A stretch of 64,000 bases of DNA from Hygrocybe punicea (GCA_963556145.1 OY744471.1:5449590-5513589); one strand, 5' to 3'; numbered from the stretch's first letter, positions 1 through 11,493 are shown. Notes: generated from the sequence alone by a model not told the origin. A program made the numbers and translations.

Positions 1-105
1 AAGTGTAATACACTTGTCCATGCATAGAACCCTAGGGCAATAGGCACAGCAAAAGACTTCACCACCATTGCTACAAGAGCAACACCACTGGTGAAAGGAA
101 TTTAA

Positions 106-387
106 TTAGTATGGGAAGCAATGACAATGAGGGCCTACAATATTAGATGGCTCCTCATGTTTCCTAAGGTCTAGTGGGAAGGGCTGCATGGGCTGCAGGG
201 TCTGCAAGGGCGGCAGAGTGGCTATCTGGGGTACACTTTCCATTTCGGCATCTGATTGGTCATTGCCCGAAAGAGAACTCAAATCAGATAACATTTCCAG
301 ATCAAGATCCAGATCTTTCACAAGCTGAGATTGAGGAGCTGGTGCACCAGCTTTTTTACTGGCAGTAGTAGCAGTAATTATGGGCAT
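106..387 (-). CDS. Uncharacterised acidic Ser/Leu-rich N-terminal fragment
   Basis: A minus-strand frame starts at an internal Met (MPIITATTASKKAG) and runs 94 codons into an acidic, Ser/Leu-rich stretch (LDLDLEMLSDLSSLSGNDQS). The composition is protein-like and resembles disordered N-termini of transposon-borne proteins, but no domain is visible. The start could lie further upstream at 471, which would add a hydrophobic stretch. No partner exon was found and I do not recognise a family. Confidence 0.3.
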   Translation of the reverse strand: MPIITATTASKKAGAPAPQSQLVKDLDLDLEMLSDLSSLSGNDQSDAEMESVPQIATLPPLQTLQPMQPFPLDLRKHEEPSNIVGPHCHCFPY

Positions 388-559
388 ATTTGTGGTAATA
401 GAATGGCTGAAAAAATGAGAGAGAATGAAGTTCGAGTGCAAGAACAATGCAAACTTGCAATGAGGCAGCAATGCTCACATCAAACTCCGAAACTCTGACT
501 TCGTCTGACTTACTGACTTCGTCTGACTGACTGACAGGTCTGCACCAAATTCTAGTCAC

Positions 560-1339
560 AACCACTACAACGACGCCGACAATGGCTCCACCAAGTTGCG
601 GCTCCACATCCCACAGAGACGGCACACCAAAGCTGCCAACAACGACGCCCAACATCCATCCACAACCGACACCACATCCGGGAACGACGACCCCGACTCC
701 CAACGCCCAACGGCCCCATGACGACGACGGCAACGCCCAACGCCTAACTCCAGACGCCCAACGGCCCCACCACATCCGCCCAACGACAACCCAAACGCCC
801 AATGGCCCCTACCCCAACAACGCCCAACGCCCAACGCCCAACGGCTTCACATCCGGCAACGACGGCCCCTCGACGACGACAACGGACCCTACCCAAACGC
901 CCAATGCCCAATGCCAACGCCCACCACAACTGGCAACGACGACGATGGCCCCTACGCCAACACCCAAAGCCCAACCCCAACGCCCAACGGCCCACCACAA
1001 CCGGCAACAACGACGGCCCAACCCCGCCCAACGCCCAACGCCCAACCCCAACGCCCAACGGCCCATCAAAACCAGCAACAATGACGACGGCCCAACCCCA
1101 ACGCCCAATGCCCAACGGCCCCACCACATCCGGCGCCCAATGCCCCATCCCAACTGACCTCGCGTACATGCACTGCGACGTCAATGGACGTCGGTGCTGT
1201 GTCCGCAAGGTCTCCAGGGACCAGAGAACAGTTGGGGGGCATGATGCCTCATCCAGTGATGGTGGCCCCAACCCCACCACCCAAATACTCGCGAACTCAC
1301 GAAACCGCCACTGCCCTGTCTATAGGCATGCCAGCAAAA
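560..1339 (-). repeat. CCCAACGCCCAACGGCCC minisatellite, candidate exon of element NA0
   Basis: This is about 600 bp of degenerate tandem units built from CGCCCAACG, CCCAACGGC and ACGACGACGG, so long frames are open on both strands and none can be trusted as protein. It lies directly downstream (minus strand) of a plausible intron (1340-1428) and a hairpin at 1432-1451. That is the same arrangement as in elements NA2, NA3 and the tandem units at 30-36 kb. Terminal repeats were not found. Confidence 0.55.
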
Positions 1340-1428
1340 CTAAGTACACACAGAAAATAAGCTTAGATTTTATTATCATAACTCGTTACTACTACTATGT
1401 ATAAATAAATGAGAACCTTTTAAGTTAC
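1340..1428 (-). other. Predicted minus-strand intron (NA0)
   Basis: On the minus strand the segment starts GTAACTTAAA and ends TGTGTACTTAG, 89 bp, AT-rich between GC-rich flanks. The donor is preceded by AG. Not experimentally supported. Confidence 0.45.
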
Positions 1429-1431
1429 CTA

Positions 1432-1451
1432 CCCTGGACCCATGCCCAGGG
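1432..1451 (-). other. Donor-adjacent hairpin (NA0)
   Basis: Arms CCCTGG/CCAGGG flank ACCCATGC; the core is about 13-14 nt from the intron donor at 1428. A second perfect inverted repeat (AGCAGAGAGG/CCCTCTCTGCT around CCA) follows at 1455-1478. Confidence 0.45.
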
Positions 1452-1881
1452 AATAGCAGAGAGGCCACCCTCTCTGCTGGTAACATATCCAGGTCTACAA
1501 AATGGAGTGCAGATCACACCACAGGCTGCACCCTTACCAGGACTTCGGTGCCCTGGCATCAAGCAGAGAGATTCGGCTCTCTCTGCCGGGGGAGTGGGAG
1601 TGGGAGAAAAGCACTCAAGGGGTGAAAACGAAGGTTTCGGAGTTTTTAAATACAATTGAACCATCACGTGATATTTTGAACATGTGATTGTTGACGTGGC
1701 AATTTGCACATGTGATTGTTGACGTGGGAATTTGCCACAGCAACTCAAGTTTGCTCCGATTTCTGAGTTACTACTGCTCCAATTTGCAAGGAAAATCTGT
1801 TTTAGCTTCCAGAGTTCATCCTAACTTCCCTTACCACTTCTATTTCACTCATCCTCCAGTCTACCTCATACTGAACTACAA

Positions 1882-4497
1882 ATGGCTTGGGCTACTGAAG
1901 AAATCCAGGCAATTCTCAAGTCTCACTACAACAAATACGTTTCCACCACCAACAATGAAAATAAGAAAAAAATTCGAACTGAGATCATCAAAGAGTTGCA
2001 TCAGCTTCAAAAGGAGAGGAAGGGAGCCAACAAAACACCACTTGTTCTGCCTGATGATAAAGACATTCTTCACAAGGTTAATACCATTTTAATTATACTT
2101 CTCTTCATTTTAAACATATTAACCTTGAGTAGAAAATTGCCAATTGGTTTAAGAATGAGCGACAATCCCAACAGAACAAGAAAAAGGCTAGAGGTGATAC
2201 TCACGAGTTGGAAAATCATGTTGAGAAGGATAGTGGTGTTGGAAAAGGAAATGATATGTGGGGTAAACGATGGACACAGAGAACAGCAGCAGGATATTTA
2301 TTCAAGAGGGAAGTGGAGGAAGAAATGCAAAATTTGATTAATGCTGGCAGTCACACTCATATGAGTGCTTATCAGCCTGCACTCTCGAATGTCTGGAATG
2401 GCCTATCAGAGGAGGATCAAGCACGTTGTGATGATGAGGCTAGAAAGTGGAATACAGAAGCTTGGCCACGTGAACAACAAATGGAGTATGTAATCATACT
2501 GTGGGAAAGTGAATATGTGATTGACTATTCCAGCAGAGAGGTCAGGACACAACTCCATAGAACAGTAACGAGCTTCATGAATGATCTCCATCGCAAAATG
2601 GGGGTTCATGTTGTCATCTTAACCACACATGTGAATGAGAATGATCAAGCTTCTGTATCCAAGTAAGTTTTCATTTTCAAGAAGTTAAACATCAACTGAA
2701 ATGCAACAAGATTTGAGACCAATGATCCTACGGCTAAATTCTCCAGGCATTTTTCCAAATGGAAGGATAGTGATTTCTATGATGAGTGGTGTAAATTTGC
2801 ACAATCTTTCTGCAAAGGTAATTGACAATCATGTTTCACATGTGATGATTAATTCAAATGACATTGTAGAGAATGAGGAAGACAATTCCAAGCTTTCACC
2901 TTGGGCCATCACAACATTTGATGATGACAAATATCCATATCTGCCTGAAAAGCCAGTCGATGCTGACCCTTTGGTTGTGCGGATGGTGCTTCGCAACTTT
3001 GTGAAATTAGTGATGGGTATGTCCTCACAATACCATTGATGTGTATTTATTGTTAATGTGTGTACAGCATTTTACACTCGATCCTCCACTGTACACTGGA
3101 AGGAAATTGAGGCCAATCCCCAGGGTTTTTTCAAGTCCACATCCATTCCTCATGACAATGACATTACCATCAAAGAGCCATCACGCATGACAAATCGATG
3201 TGCAAATGGGCTATATCACTTCTGGTATATGAGGCAAGCAGCTGGAAAATGACCACTGCAAGTGAAACAAGAGTTACGTGCTGTGGAAAAGAAAAAAGTA
3301 GTTCCTGTAAAACAGGCAAAAAGGTTGTATGTTGAGGTGGACAGTGCTGAGGGAGAAGAAGTAGAAAGTGCCCCAGCTGCAGGAGCAGCTCATAAACAAT
3401 CACCAGCAGGCACCTTATACAGCAATCAAGCATTTCTCAGGATGTTATCATCCATAAAGGAATATCAGGATGCCTTGGCACTGATAAAATATGCAGTTTG
3501 TTATATTTTCCTCTCATCACTCTTTAAATCTCATTTTATCACAGGATAAGCATGGTTCAAGCCATGCTGAAGTTCCCGCTTCATGGGCAAGCTGGAACTT
3601 TGCCCACAAATATCTTCCAGCCGAATTCTTTGCAGATAGTGATCACCCAGACAGCTGCAAGAGCTTTGTTGCTTGGATTGCAACACAACCATGGATTGAT
3701 GCTTCCTCTGGAAAACCCCATTGTACTTCATCCATTGAGCAGATCCTTCTTGGCCTTGGATTAGCATTGCGGGCATATACTCAGGCACACTTTATTCGAG
3801 ATGATGATATACCAAGTGATTTTCCAGACTACACTCACCAAACAACACTTGTGGGATACAATTCCATTATGAGGGCTATTGAAGTTGTGCTAGAGGATAT
3901 TGAAAGGTTGAACATTTATATATACTCTCATGCATAACTGATCATGAAAACTACAGGCTAAAAAAATTACCAGCTCCTCCAAAAATTATTATCAAGACAA
4001 CAGGTATTCCAAGAGAAATACAGCGTCTGGGTCTGGAAATTGGTCTTGATGAGAATACAATCTCCAAGCTGGGTCAAGATTGGAGTCATCTTTGTGAGGC
4101 TTGGGTAGGTGCTGAATTGGCCCTGGTTCGCTTGGGTGGTCCCACCACACCACCTGCTTTGGAATTCAAGCCCCCTCGATCCTTAGTGAACTGGAGCTTG
4201 AGTCGATCAAAGAAACAGGATGATATCATGGACTTTGATAGAATTGAAAAACAGATGGAAAAGTGGTGGCAACAGTGTACCTTGGGTGGTATATCTGCAA
4301 ATAGTGTTCTGGAGAAAACATGGTGTAGAAGAGGACTTGGAGGACTTGTTCTGTTCTTGGTGGGACTAAAGGAATGGGGAAGTCGGATTGGGGGACAGGC
4401 AGAGCATGAAAGGTGGATGAAAATCGTGCTTGAGATGAAGTCAGTATTTGAGCAAATTCCATCTGCTGACAGATTGCAAGTCATTATTATGGGATAA
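1882..4497 (+). pseudogene. Decayed multi-exon gene of an expanded Agaricomycete family
   Basis: Exons join in phase across short introns. MAWATEEIQAILKSHYNKYV begins exon 1, an intron runs 2077-2132, then KIANWFKNERQSQQNKKKARGD follows; further introns start near 2486, 2665, 2819, 3018, 3495 and 3910. The early KIANWFKNER segment resembles a homeodomain-type helix, which hints at DNA binding but is not proof. Later parts include an acidic/Lys region and a long helical C-terminus (VNWSLSRSKKQDDIMDFDRI). From memory, similar proteins of unknown function occur in large numbers in Agaricomycetes. A TGA at 3250-3252 interrupts the frame (GK*PLQVKQE). A spliced tail rich in Lys/Glu may extend the gene to about 4606, but that needs a one-base shift. 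Confidence 0.6.
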
Positions 4498-4807
4498 GTT
4501 GTGAAAATGATACTAATTCAACAATAGGCAACGGTCCAAACATCACATAGATCCAGAGGAAGAAACTGAGCAGGGACCTGAAAAGAAAAAATACAAGAAG
4601 GGCTGACATGTATCAGGGCTTTATGGGTAGTTGCAGCTACCAGGAATTGACTATAATGAATCAATCAAGTTATTGTGGCACATGATTATGAGCTCTAGCA
4701 ACAAAACAGATGTCTTATGGACATATCCTGAAAACATAACCTAAGAACATTATCCTGAACAATCCAAGATGAGCCAGGAGACATCATGACAGCATCAGCA
4801 TAAACCA

Positions 4808-5200
4808 TGTCAGTTGAGCCAGGATATATCCTGAGAACATCAGCCTGGACCATCCCATTTGGCCCAGGATATATCCTGGGGACATCAGCCTCAACCATCC
4901 CAGATGGGCCAGGATATATCCCAAGAACATCAGCCTGGACCATGTCAATTGGCCCAGGATATACCCCAAGAACATCAGCCTGGACCATCTCAGTTGGCCC
5001 AGAAGATATCCTGGGAACATCAGCCTGGACCATGTCAATTGGCCCAGGATATATCCCAAGAACATCAGCCTGGACCATCTCAGTTGGGCCAGGATATATC
5101 CCAAGAACATCAGCCTGGACCATCCTAGTTGGCCCAGAATATATCCTGGGAACATCAGCCTGGACCAGTTCAGTTGGGCCAGGATATATCTCAGCCTGAT
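4808..5200. repeat. 45-bp minisatellite with palindromic core
   Basis: About nine copies of a 45-bp unit; CATCAGCCTGGACCAT recurs at 4838, 4883, 4928, 4973, 5018, 5063, 5108 and 5153, exactly 45 apart. Several units contain the perfect 16-bp palindrome CCAGGATATATCCTGG or one-base variants. Because 45 is divisible by three, several frames stay open on both strands as 15-residue repeats; I treat these as by-products. Confidence 0.9.
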
Positions 5201-5592
5201 TCAGCTATCCCCAAGTCAGTTGGGCAATCTCATTTTCAGGCATCCCAAGTCAGTTGGTAATATCTTGCTGAATGCCCTGAGTCAGCGGATCATCCATCCT
5301 ATCCAGTCGACTTCCTCTTGAGTCCTGCATGAGCCCCCAGAGTGGTACCTCGGTACCACTCCACCGTCTCTGCTGTGAGCAGCTCAATCTTTTCTGCGTT
5401 CGCTCGGCAAGGCCAGATCGCTCAATGATACTCACATCGCACCCATACAAATGCGGAAGTTCGGTAGGCACCCTGATTTCTTCTTGTTCATTAACTAACA
5501 CCTGTGCAGTGCCCATGTAGTCAGGTGGGTGACGGAGAACAGTCGCCCGATCAGTATCATAAATGATCGAGAACTGCGGGAATTGCTCACTG

Positions 5593-5981
5593 CCAGACGA
5601 CCACATATCAGCCTTCCCACGAGCTGGACAAGTACTTGCACACACCCATTGAGAATGTCAAAGACCCATTGAAATGGTGGGCAGATCACACGCATATCTA
5701 TCCGGCCTTATCGAGGATGGCCTTGGACTATCTCCATATGCCCGGTATGTACATTTTTTGGCTTATACAGCAAGTACTAATATTGTAATATGTAAGCTAC
5801 GTCGACAGCAATGGAATGTGTCTTCTCGCAAGGCCGTCACCTGCTCTCTTTCAGCCACAACCACATGGTGCTGTCAACGATTCGCGCCTGTCTTGGCCTT
5901 GGTTCGTGGTCTCGTCATGACCTCATTTCGATGGAGGATGTCTTGAGAGCAGTGTTGGCGGAGACGAAGAAAGGAAGTTGA
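5593..5981 (+). pseudogene. hAT transposase, C-terminal dimerisation domain fragment
   Basis: The plus strand reads HELDKYLHTPIENVKDPLKW, WADHTHIYPALSRMALDYLHMP, then an intron (about 5741-5796, GTATGTAC...GTAAG region), then ATSTAMECVFSQGRHLLSFS and SMEDVLRAVLAETKKGS with a TGA at 5979-5981. The DPLKWW...ALDYL...CVFSQGR pattern is the hAT C-terminal dimerisation region of cut-and-paste transposases. Catalytic and N-terminal zinc-finger parts are missing, and the upstream 5250-5590 stretch does not continue the frame convincingly. The element's right end lies 250 bp downstream at 6237. Confidence 0.8.
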
Positions 5982-6069
5982 GGAATATGCCATCCGTTGA
6001 AGTGTGATAACCGTCTCAAATCATGTATGATAGCCATCTCGAATCGGAGGTGCCTGTGACCTCCTTGTA

Positions 6070-6237
6070 TGTACTAATATGGCACAATGACCCGCGGTTT
6101 CTATTGCTACCGCGGTTTTCTGATTAACCGTGTATATTAAGGGTCGTGTATATGTAAACCCTTAAGGGGTACAGTTTTAGCGGGTGCGGGTAAGGTTTTA
6201 GTAAGCGAGACCCGTCAAGAACCCGTGGTCATCCCTA
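6070..6237 (+). mobile_element. Right end of the hAT element (subterminal repeats and TIR)
   Basis: The segment ends in ...AACCCGTGGTCATCCCTA. Its reverse complement, TAGGGATGACCACGGGTT, is a hAT-style terminus close to that of NA2 (TAGGGTTGACCACGGGT). CCCGT/ACGGG subterminal repeats precede it. TACAAGAG (6238-6245) would be the 8-bp target duplication, but the left end was not found, so the element is 5'-truncated. Confidence 0.65.
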
Positions 6238-6644
6238 TACAAGAGAAACAGCAATGCACCACAAGCCGTATGTATAGTGTTGCCGCAGCTTGGCTAGCCG
6301 GTCAGCCAGCTACGCAAGCCACAGCTACGGCTACATTAGCCAGCCATTTTTTGTCATAGCTGTAGCCATAGTTGCGGCTACAGCTACAGCTGCGGCTCAA
6401 GCCGGCTCAAGCCGCTAGCCACAGCTCAAGCCGACCAGCCGCAGCTCAAGCCGGCTAGTCGGTGTCGTCAATCACCGGGGGGGGGGATGGTCACCACGCC
6501 ATCAACCTTGCAAAGACCATGTCCATGTCAATTGACATGACATTGCCATTTCTGAGGTGAATGGCATCGCAGACGAAGTGGGGGGACATCTGACGTAATT
6601 CGCGGGCTGCTGGAGCCGTGTCGTCCAGGTATTCCTTGCTGGAT

Positions 6645-6862
6645 ACCTCGCGAACGTCGTCCACCTGTTAGTTGATGCGGTTCGTGCGCGTTCGCGAGGT
6701 GTGATGGCTTGGGGGGGTAGGGGGCTGGCAGCAGGGAAAGGGGAGAGACTCCCTGGCCCCCACTGTTCTTGCCGGAGGCGCATCAACCAGAGATTTCTTG
6801 CCGGATGCCTTGCGAATGTCATCCACGCGTCAATTGACGCGGTCCATGCGCGTTCGCGAGGT
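6645..6862. repeat. Two palindromic cassettes in NA1
   Basis: Copies at 6645-6700 and 6807-6862, each 56 bp: ACCTCGCGAA (second copy GCCTTGCGAA), then a centre GTTAGTTGATGC or CGTCAATTGACGCG, then TTCGCGAGGT followed by GTGATGGCTTGGGGG. A half-copy around TGTCAATTGACA lies near 6528. Confidence 0.85.
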
Positions 6863-6972
6863 GTGATGGCTTGGGGGGGCTTGCAACAGGGAGAGGGGAG
6901 AGACTCCCTGCCCCCGCTGTTCTCGCCCCATCCGTCGTCCTCGTTGCCCTCGTTGTCGCCCGCCATCAGCCA

Positions 6973-7042
6973 CTGGGTTGGCGTTGACGTGGTTGTGGTC
7001 ATGGTTAGCGGATGTCGATGGGAATATATGTTTGGCATGTAC
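6973..7042 (-). other. Predicted minus-strand intron (NA1)
   Basis: 70 bp on the minus strand: GTACATGCC ... CGCTAACC (branch-like) ... CAACCCAG. It is preceded by exon sequence ending AGCCCAG. Confidence 0.5.
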
Positions 7043-7053
7043 CTGGGCTGTTA

Positions 7054-7068
7054 GGTGGGTGCACCACC
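7054..7068 (-). other. Donor-adjacent hairpin core (NA1)
   Basis: GGTGGGTGCACCACC, with imperfect outer arms (GGGCTG.. / ..CGGCCTA); 12 nt from the donor at 7042. Confidence 0.55.
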
Positions 7069-7164
7069 CTCCCGGCCTAGCTCTCCACCGTCGTTGCCTG
7101 GTTGTTGGGTTGTTGCCATGCGGGTGGTGGTGACGTGGGCGTTGGTCATGGTCACGGTGTAGTA

Positions 7165-7325
7165 GATGTGCCTGGGCTGTCACGTGACCCAGCTCCCACG
7201 GTTGGTCGTAGTTAGTAGGGTTCCAGATGTAGTAGTCAGTTCCAGTTTAGTCTCATCCAGTCCTTCCACCCAATTCCTGTGTGAGCACGCGGAGAGGTCC
7301 CGAGGGACCTCTCCAATGGACATGT
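7165..7325 (+). repeat. Dispersed ~160-bp repeat with GAGAGGTCCC hairpin, copy 1
   Basis: Starts GTAGATGTGCCTGGGCTGTC, contains CACGTGAC and GATGTAGTAG, and ends in the hairpin GAGAGGTCCC-GA-GGGACCTCTC. Copy 2 is inverted at 23575-23730 and a more diverged inverted copy 3 lies at about 16090-16250. Class unknown; it could be an LTR or MITE fragment. Confidence 0.7.
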
Positions 7326-7784
7326 CGTGGCGCCTTTCACTGGTCCAATTTCCATGGTTCTTGTGGGATATGCAAGAGGTGGTGGGAGATGGGGAGATGG
7401 TGGGAGATGGTGAGAGATGGTGGTGGTGAGTTGTGTTGTTCGTCCTCATTGTCACCGGTGCTGTAAGAAAGTGAGCTGTCAGCATATTTTGAAGCCAGTC
7501 GATCTCAGCTGGCGCAGATTTCAAACTCAGTTTTAAAATTATTTTGCACGCAATGTAGATATATCATTTAATTTGAGAGCAAATACATGTACTGGACTTG
7601 CGGTAGATACACCGGCTAGCCGGCTGAATAGTCGCAGCTAACAGCTACAGGAAATACTGTAGCTGCAGCCATAGCCGGTTTGTAGCCTAGCCGAGCCAGT
7701 CACAAGCTGAGCCAATTTGGCGGCTTGGCTACGGCTAGTAGCCGGCTTCTAGCCGTAGCCGCGGCAACACTACGTATGTAATAT

Positions 7785-9440
7785 CACATTGCGTAGCTTC
7801 CTCCATCTCACTGCCTTCAGATACCCCCCAGAATGAGCAGTCTACCTCATCCAAGTTGCATGCTATCCGGAATAAGCAAAATCGTGATTGTGTACCTTTG
7901 AAGGAGGCACCAGTGCTGATGAAGGTCGGCGATAATGTCACAGGTATGTGCTTGCAATATCCTAATCAAATCTCCTAAGGAAAATCCAGTTGTAAAACCT
8001 CTTGTACCTGCGGAATCCTGGGATATTCACTCTAGTGTGTGAAGTGCTTCAATTGATTCCTCTAAGATGATATGTACCTCTAGGGTGTTCTGCAGAAAAA
8101 TATACTATTGAAAGCTGTTTGGAAAGCAAGATGGGCGCCCTTTCTGTCTCCCAAGGACAAGGTATTGACCCCGGATCCAGTCCTAGTGCCTTTCCAGAGC
8201 CATATGATAGTTGTAGGTGTTTGTCACCCTGATACGATCCTCAATGGTTAATTATATTTGTCTAGCCCGATACTTCGCTGTTTCTCTTATCGCAATACAA
8301 CCATCCTCTCTTCTGTCTATGTTCGATACCTTAACACAAAGTCTTTTCAAGAAAATGCCCCGTTCCGCGGCTGGAGCGTCAATGGCCATCAGCAAACTTG
8401 CAGAAACTGCAACAATCGAGCGAGTCTGGGGACATGCCGGTGTCACAGAGTCAGACAAGCATCTAGTCTGAAGCATTCCCACTGACATTCGCACTATATA
8501 TAAGATTTTCAACCTTGACCCGGAAGTCACAGTACTTGCAGCGTGCACTCTGCCTAACTGCTGTGCGACATACATGCCCACCATCGACCATTTTTCAGGG
8601 ATTAAACAGTATCCTTTGCAATGCACAAATAAAAGATTTGGCTGGATATGTGGTTCCCCTTTGGTTAAGGAAGGTGTGGACAATGGGTTCAGCATTGCCA
8701 GCCCTCTTTGGCCCTTCGCGTACCATCACTTTAATGACTTTGTTGCCTCGATGCTTTTGCAACCAGACATTGAGGATGCAATTCTCGCGCACCTTCACAG
8801 CGGTTCGCTAGGGGATGAGCTCCGCGATATCATCAGTTCCCCAAATTTAGCGGAATTCCAAGGAGCAGACGGTTTACCCTTTATACGTGATTGTGGGAAG
8901 GAGCTCAGGCTCGTTTGGGCAATATGTACAGATTGGTATAATCCATGAATGAACAAAACAGCAGGGAAATCGGTTTCAACTGGCGTCATTGCGATGATCT
9001 GTCTTAGTCTTGCCCCTGAACTATGGATGCTGGAGGAAAACATTTATCTATCATGATACTGGGGCCGCAGGAGCCATCTGTGGATGCAACGAACCATTTT
9101 TTTAGCCCTGTCATCAATGACTTGCAAGTCGTGTATGATCCCGGTGTCTACTTTTCACAAACTCACAACTATCCAACAGGTTGTCACACCCGTTCTGCGA
9201 TTGTACCTGCAATATCAGATACCATGGCTTCGAAGAAAGTGACAGGAAACTGTGGTCATCGAGGAAAGTACTTCTGCTCATGTTGCTTCCTTCCGCTCTT
9301 TGAGATTGAGAATCTGGACATGGCAATGTGGCCTCCTGGGCTCAGTCGAGAGGAACACGAGAAGCTCGCCAAGGAGTGGCTAGCAGCTGCAATGAAGACA
9401 AAGCAAAATGCACACCTCACATCATATGGCATTCGGTGGT
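7785..9440 (+). pseudogene. Tnp2-type (CACTA-like) transposase, 5' part
   Basis: Recognisable from about 8090 on. The order is a weak N-terminal region (VASSISLPSDTPQNEQST, 7793 on), a Cys motif (CTLPNCCATYMP ... QCTNKRFGWICGSPL), then the Tnp2 body with GADGLPFI, TDWYNP, NKTAGKSVSTGVIAM, EENIYL, ILGPQEPSVDATNHFFSPVI, YPTGCHTRSAIVPAISDTMA, CGHRGKYFCSCC and REEHEKLAKEWL. These match the fungal Tnp2 consensus as I recall it. TGA stops sit at 8469-8471 and 8946-8948, and a frameshift at about 9050. A solo LTR (9441-11108) splits the gene after TSYGIRW; the frame resumes at 11109. Confidence 0.8.
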
Positions 9441-11108
9441 TGTTACAGATCGCTTCTGCAGCGGGCTCCGGCAACAATCAACTTAACAGGGGATCGGCTT
9501 CCAGAGGAGAGAACAGCAGCTTTCATTGTTGCTTACAGCTAAGACAACACTGCTAAGAAGGGGGGGTCAAGGTCTAATGTCATTGCGAGCCGTGGGGGTT
9601 ACCCAAAACAAGATGAGTCTGCCCCAAGAACCAGACTAAACGTAAAGAAAGGAAAAGAAGAAAAAGTCCGAACCAACAACAAGAACAGTATATATAGTGA
9701 CTGGTCTTGAGGGGAGGTAAATAGAAATACAACCATGAAGCCATAACATGTCCAACTCTATCATGTGTTCACCATGAGGCGCACATGAGGCGTCCTCATG
9801 TCGATGTTCTCGTGATCCAACTGGAGGCCCGGGTGTCATTGAGGGAGAGGTGAGGTCCAGATGACTCGGATGATTTGTCATCGGATCATGTGATGTGCAG
9901 AATTGCCTATTCGGGGTCTACACTTGCTGTAACAAGCAAGTGTGCAATCTGGCAAGTGCATTGCACGGTCGGGTCGAAGATGGGTATCATCCAGTGTGGG
10001 ATTGGTGATGAGAATGTCTTGAGGTGGTGTGGATGTAGTGGCAAGGTTTGCATGAAAGAAAACAAAGGAATGTGTGGAAGGAAAACCAACTAGGACGGTG
10101 GGCTAGTCGAGGTCAGACATGTGAACAGCACAAGCTGTACCGGATGACGATGTCTGTGTTGATGACGTATCGAGGAGCGATGTCTTGTCCTGTTTGTGGA
10201 ACAAGAAGGTCCACTTGATGTCGGTATTCGTCCAAGAAAGGGTATCATTGTAAACGAGTGTGGGAGGTATCGAGATCATGATGGAAAAGGATAAATGAAC
10301 GTGGGTCCAGGTGTCGAGTCATGGCATGAGTGACAAGCTGTGGGAACAAGTCGTCGGGTACTGCATTGAAGCGGTGTCGTGCGAACAATATGCGATAGGG
10401 GTTGGTTCACTGTTTGGGAAGTCGTATGGTCTGTGGTCGAAGCCCAAAAGAGTATGCTCCGGCGATGGTCGGATTAGAGAGAACAGTGAAATGTCTTGTG
10501 ATCGGGGATTGTCCAGAGTTCGCATGCAGGTGAGGAATGTCATCGGATCGTCAGGGAGGATAATGGTGGGCACAGGGTATGAATATGGAAACCAAATATC
10601 CGGGAATGGCAATTGTCAATTACGTGTCGATATATTGTCGAGGTGGAAGTCAGAAGTATCAATGGCGGAAGGGTTTCGGTGCCAATGCCAAAGATAGATC
10701 ATAACAAGGTAGAAACCGATTAGGAAGGTGATGGCAATGCTGCCAATAACAATTACGGTAATAAGCTGTGTCGGGAGTACAGCCATTGTGAATCGGTTTG
10801 TCGTGGGATAGCGTAAACAAGATATCGAAGGGAAAAGACAATGTTGGTGACGTCCATCGGCAAGGAGACTATTCGGGTACAACAAGGTCACGTGGGATAT
10901 GTCCATGGTCGGTCTGGATTGTTCTAGAAGAAGGGACAAAAAGAGAATAAGAATAAGAAAATACAAGGATGTCCGAATGAAGAAACAATGAAGTTGAAAG
11001 GAAGACAAAGGACAAAAAGAAATGAAAAAGGAAGGTGTGCAGTGCAGAATCGTCATGGTGGGTATCGGAATGGGCATCGGGGTTGGAAGCGGAGTTGGAA
11101 TCGTAACA
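9441..11108 (+). mobile_element. Solo LTR, copy A (1668 bp)
   Basis: Starts TGTTACAGATCGCTTCTGC and ends GGAATCGTAACA, giving TGTTA...TAACA termini. The 5-bp target duplication GTGGT is exact on both sides (9436-9440 and 11109-11113). Removing it restores the Tnp2 frame, reading TSYGIRW then SILLKLTYWRPAQW. Copies B (37512) and C (39750-42769, inverted) share the sequence. No internal retrotransposon domain is attached, so this is a solo LTR left by recombination, or another terminal-direct-repeat relic. Confidence 0.9.
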
Positions 11109-11493
11109 GTGGTCAATATTGCTCAAGCTCACATATTGAAGACCAGCTCAGTGGACGATTATTGAGGCCGTGCATGTTATCCTCCTAGGCTTAGTCCCAT
11201 TTCACTGCCGATTTTTACTTGGTATGAACATGAAGGATTTACAAGACGAAGAAGAAATCCCTGCCAAGGCGATAAAATATGCTAGGAAGATTCTTAGCCA
11301 ACAATCAAAACCATCCCTTAAATCCCTTTCCATGGATGTACTCAGAGCGCTTTGTTTCGAACACCAGATTACTGTTCCACCTCCGGCCAAAGGCAAGAGA
11401 AAGAAGGCTGAATACATCTCTGCCTTGCTGGCACATGATGTGGTACAATCCAAATCTCTGATGCGTTCCCTGCGCAATCGCAGCTGCATTTGA
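11109..11493 (+). pseudogene. Tnp2-type transposase, 3' continuation
   Basis: After the LTR the frame reads LLKLTYWRPAQW, IIEAVHVILLGLVPFHCRFL, LGMNMKDLQDEEEIPAKAIK and on to a TGA at 11491-11493. VEAMH..LLGLV..HCR is a hallmark stretch of fungal Tnp2. The usual C-terminal half is missing: the segment stops where a minus-strand PARG-like sequence begins, so this is probably a deletion or rearrangement junction. Confidence 0.75.

Larger units (their letters stand above)
6275..7772. mobile_element. Non-autonomous hAT-like element NA1 (1498 bp)
   Basis: The termini are TAGTGTTGCCGC and GCGGCAACACTA, perfectly inverted. The 8-bp target duplication CGTATGTA is present on both sides (6267-6274 and 7773-7780). 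Both subterminal regions are packed with AGCCGGCTAGCC-type repeats. The interior holds two 56-bp palindromic cassettes, a minus-strand hairpin/intron unit and a dispersed hairpin repeat (7165-7325). No transposase is encoded. The 8-bp duplication and the TAG...CTA ends point to hAT mobilisation. Confidence 0.88.

Noticed and set aside
71..78. TACAAGAG as the left target duplication of the hAT element ending at 6237
   Set aside because: No TAGGGATGACC terminus follows it; an 8-bp match at 6-kb distance is expected by chance.
582..1404. Asn/Pro/Arg-rich frames on the plus strand
   Set aside because: Minisatellite by-product; splice signals are on the minus strand.
4695..5199. 15-residue repeat proteins in several frames
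   Set aside because: A 45-bp minisatellite keeps frames open in both directions; nothing favours translation.
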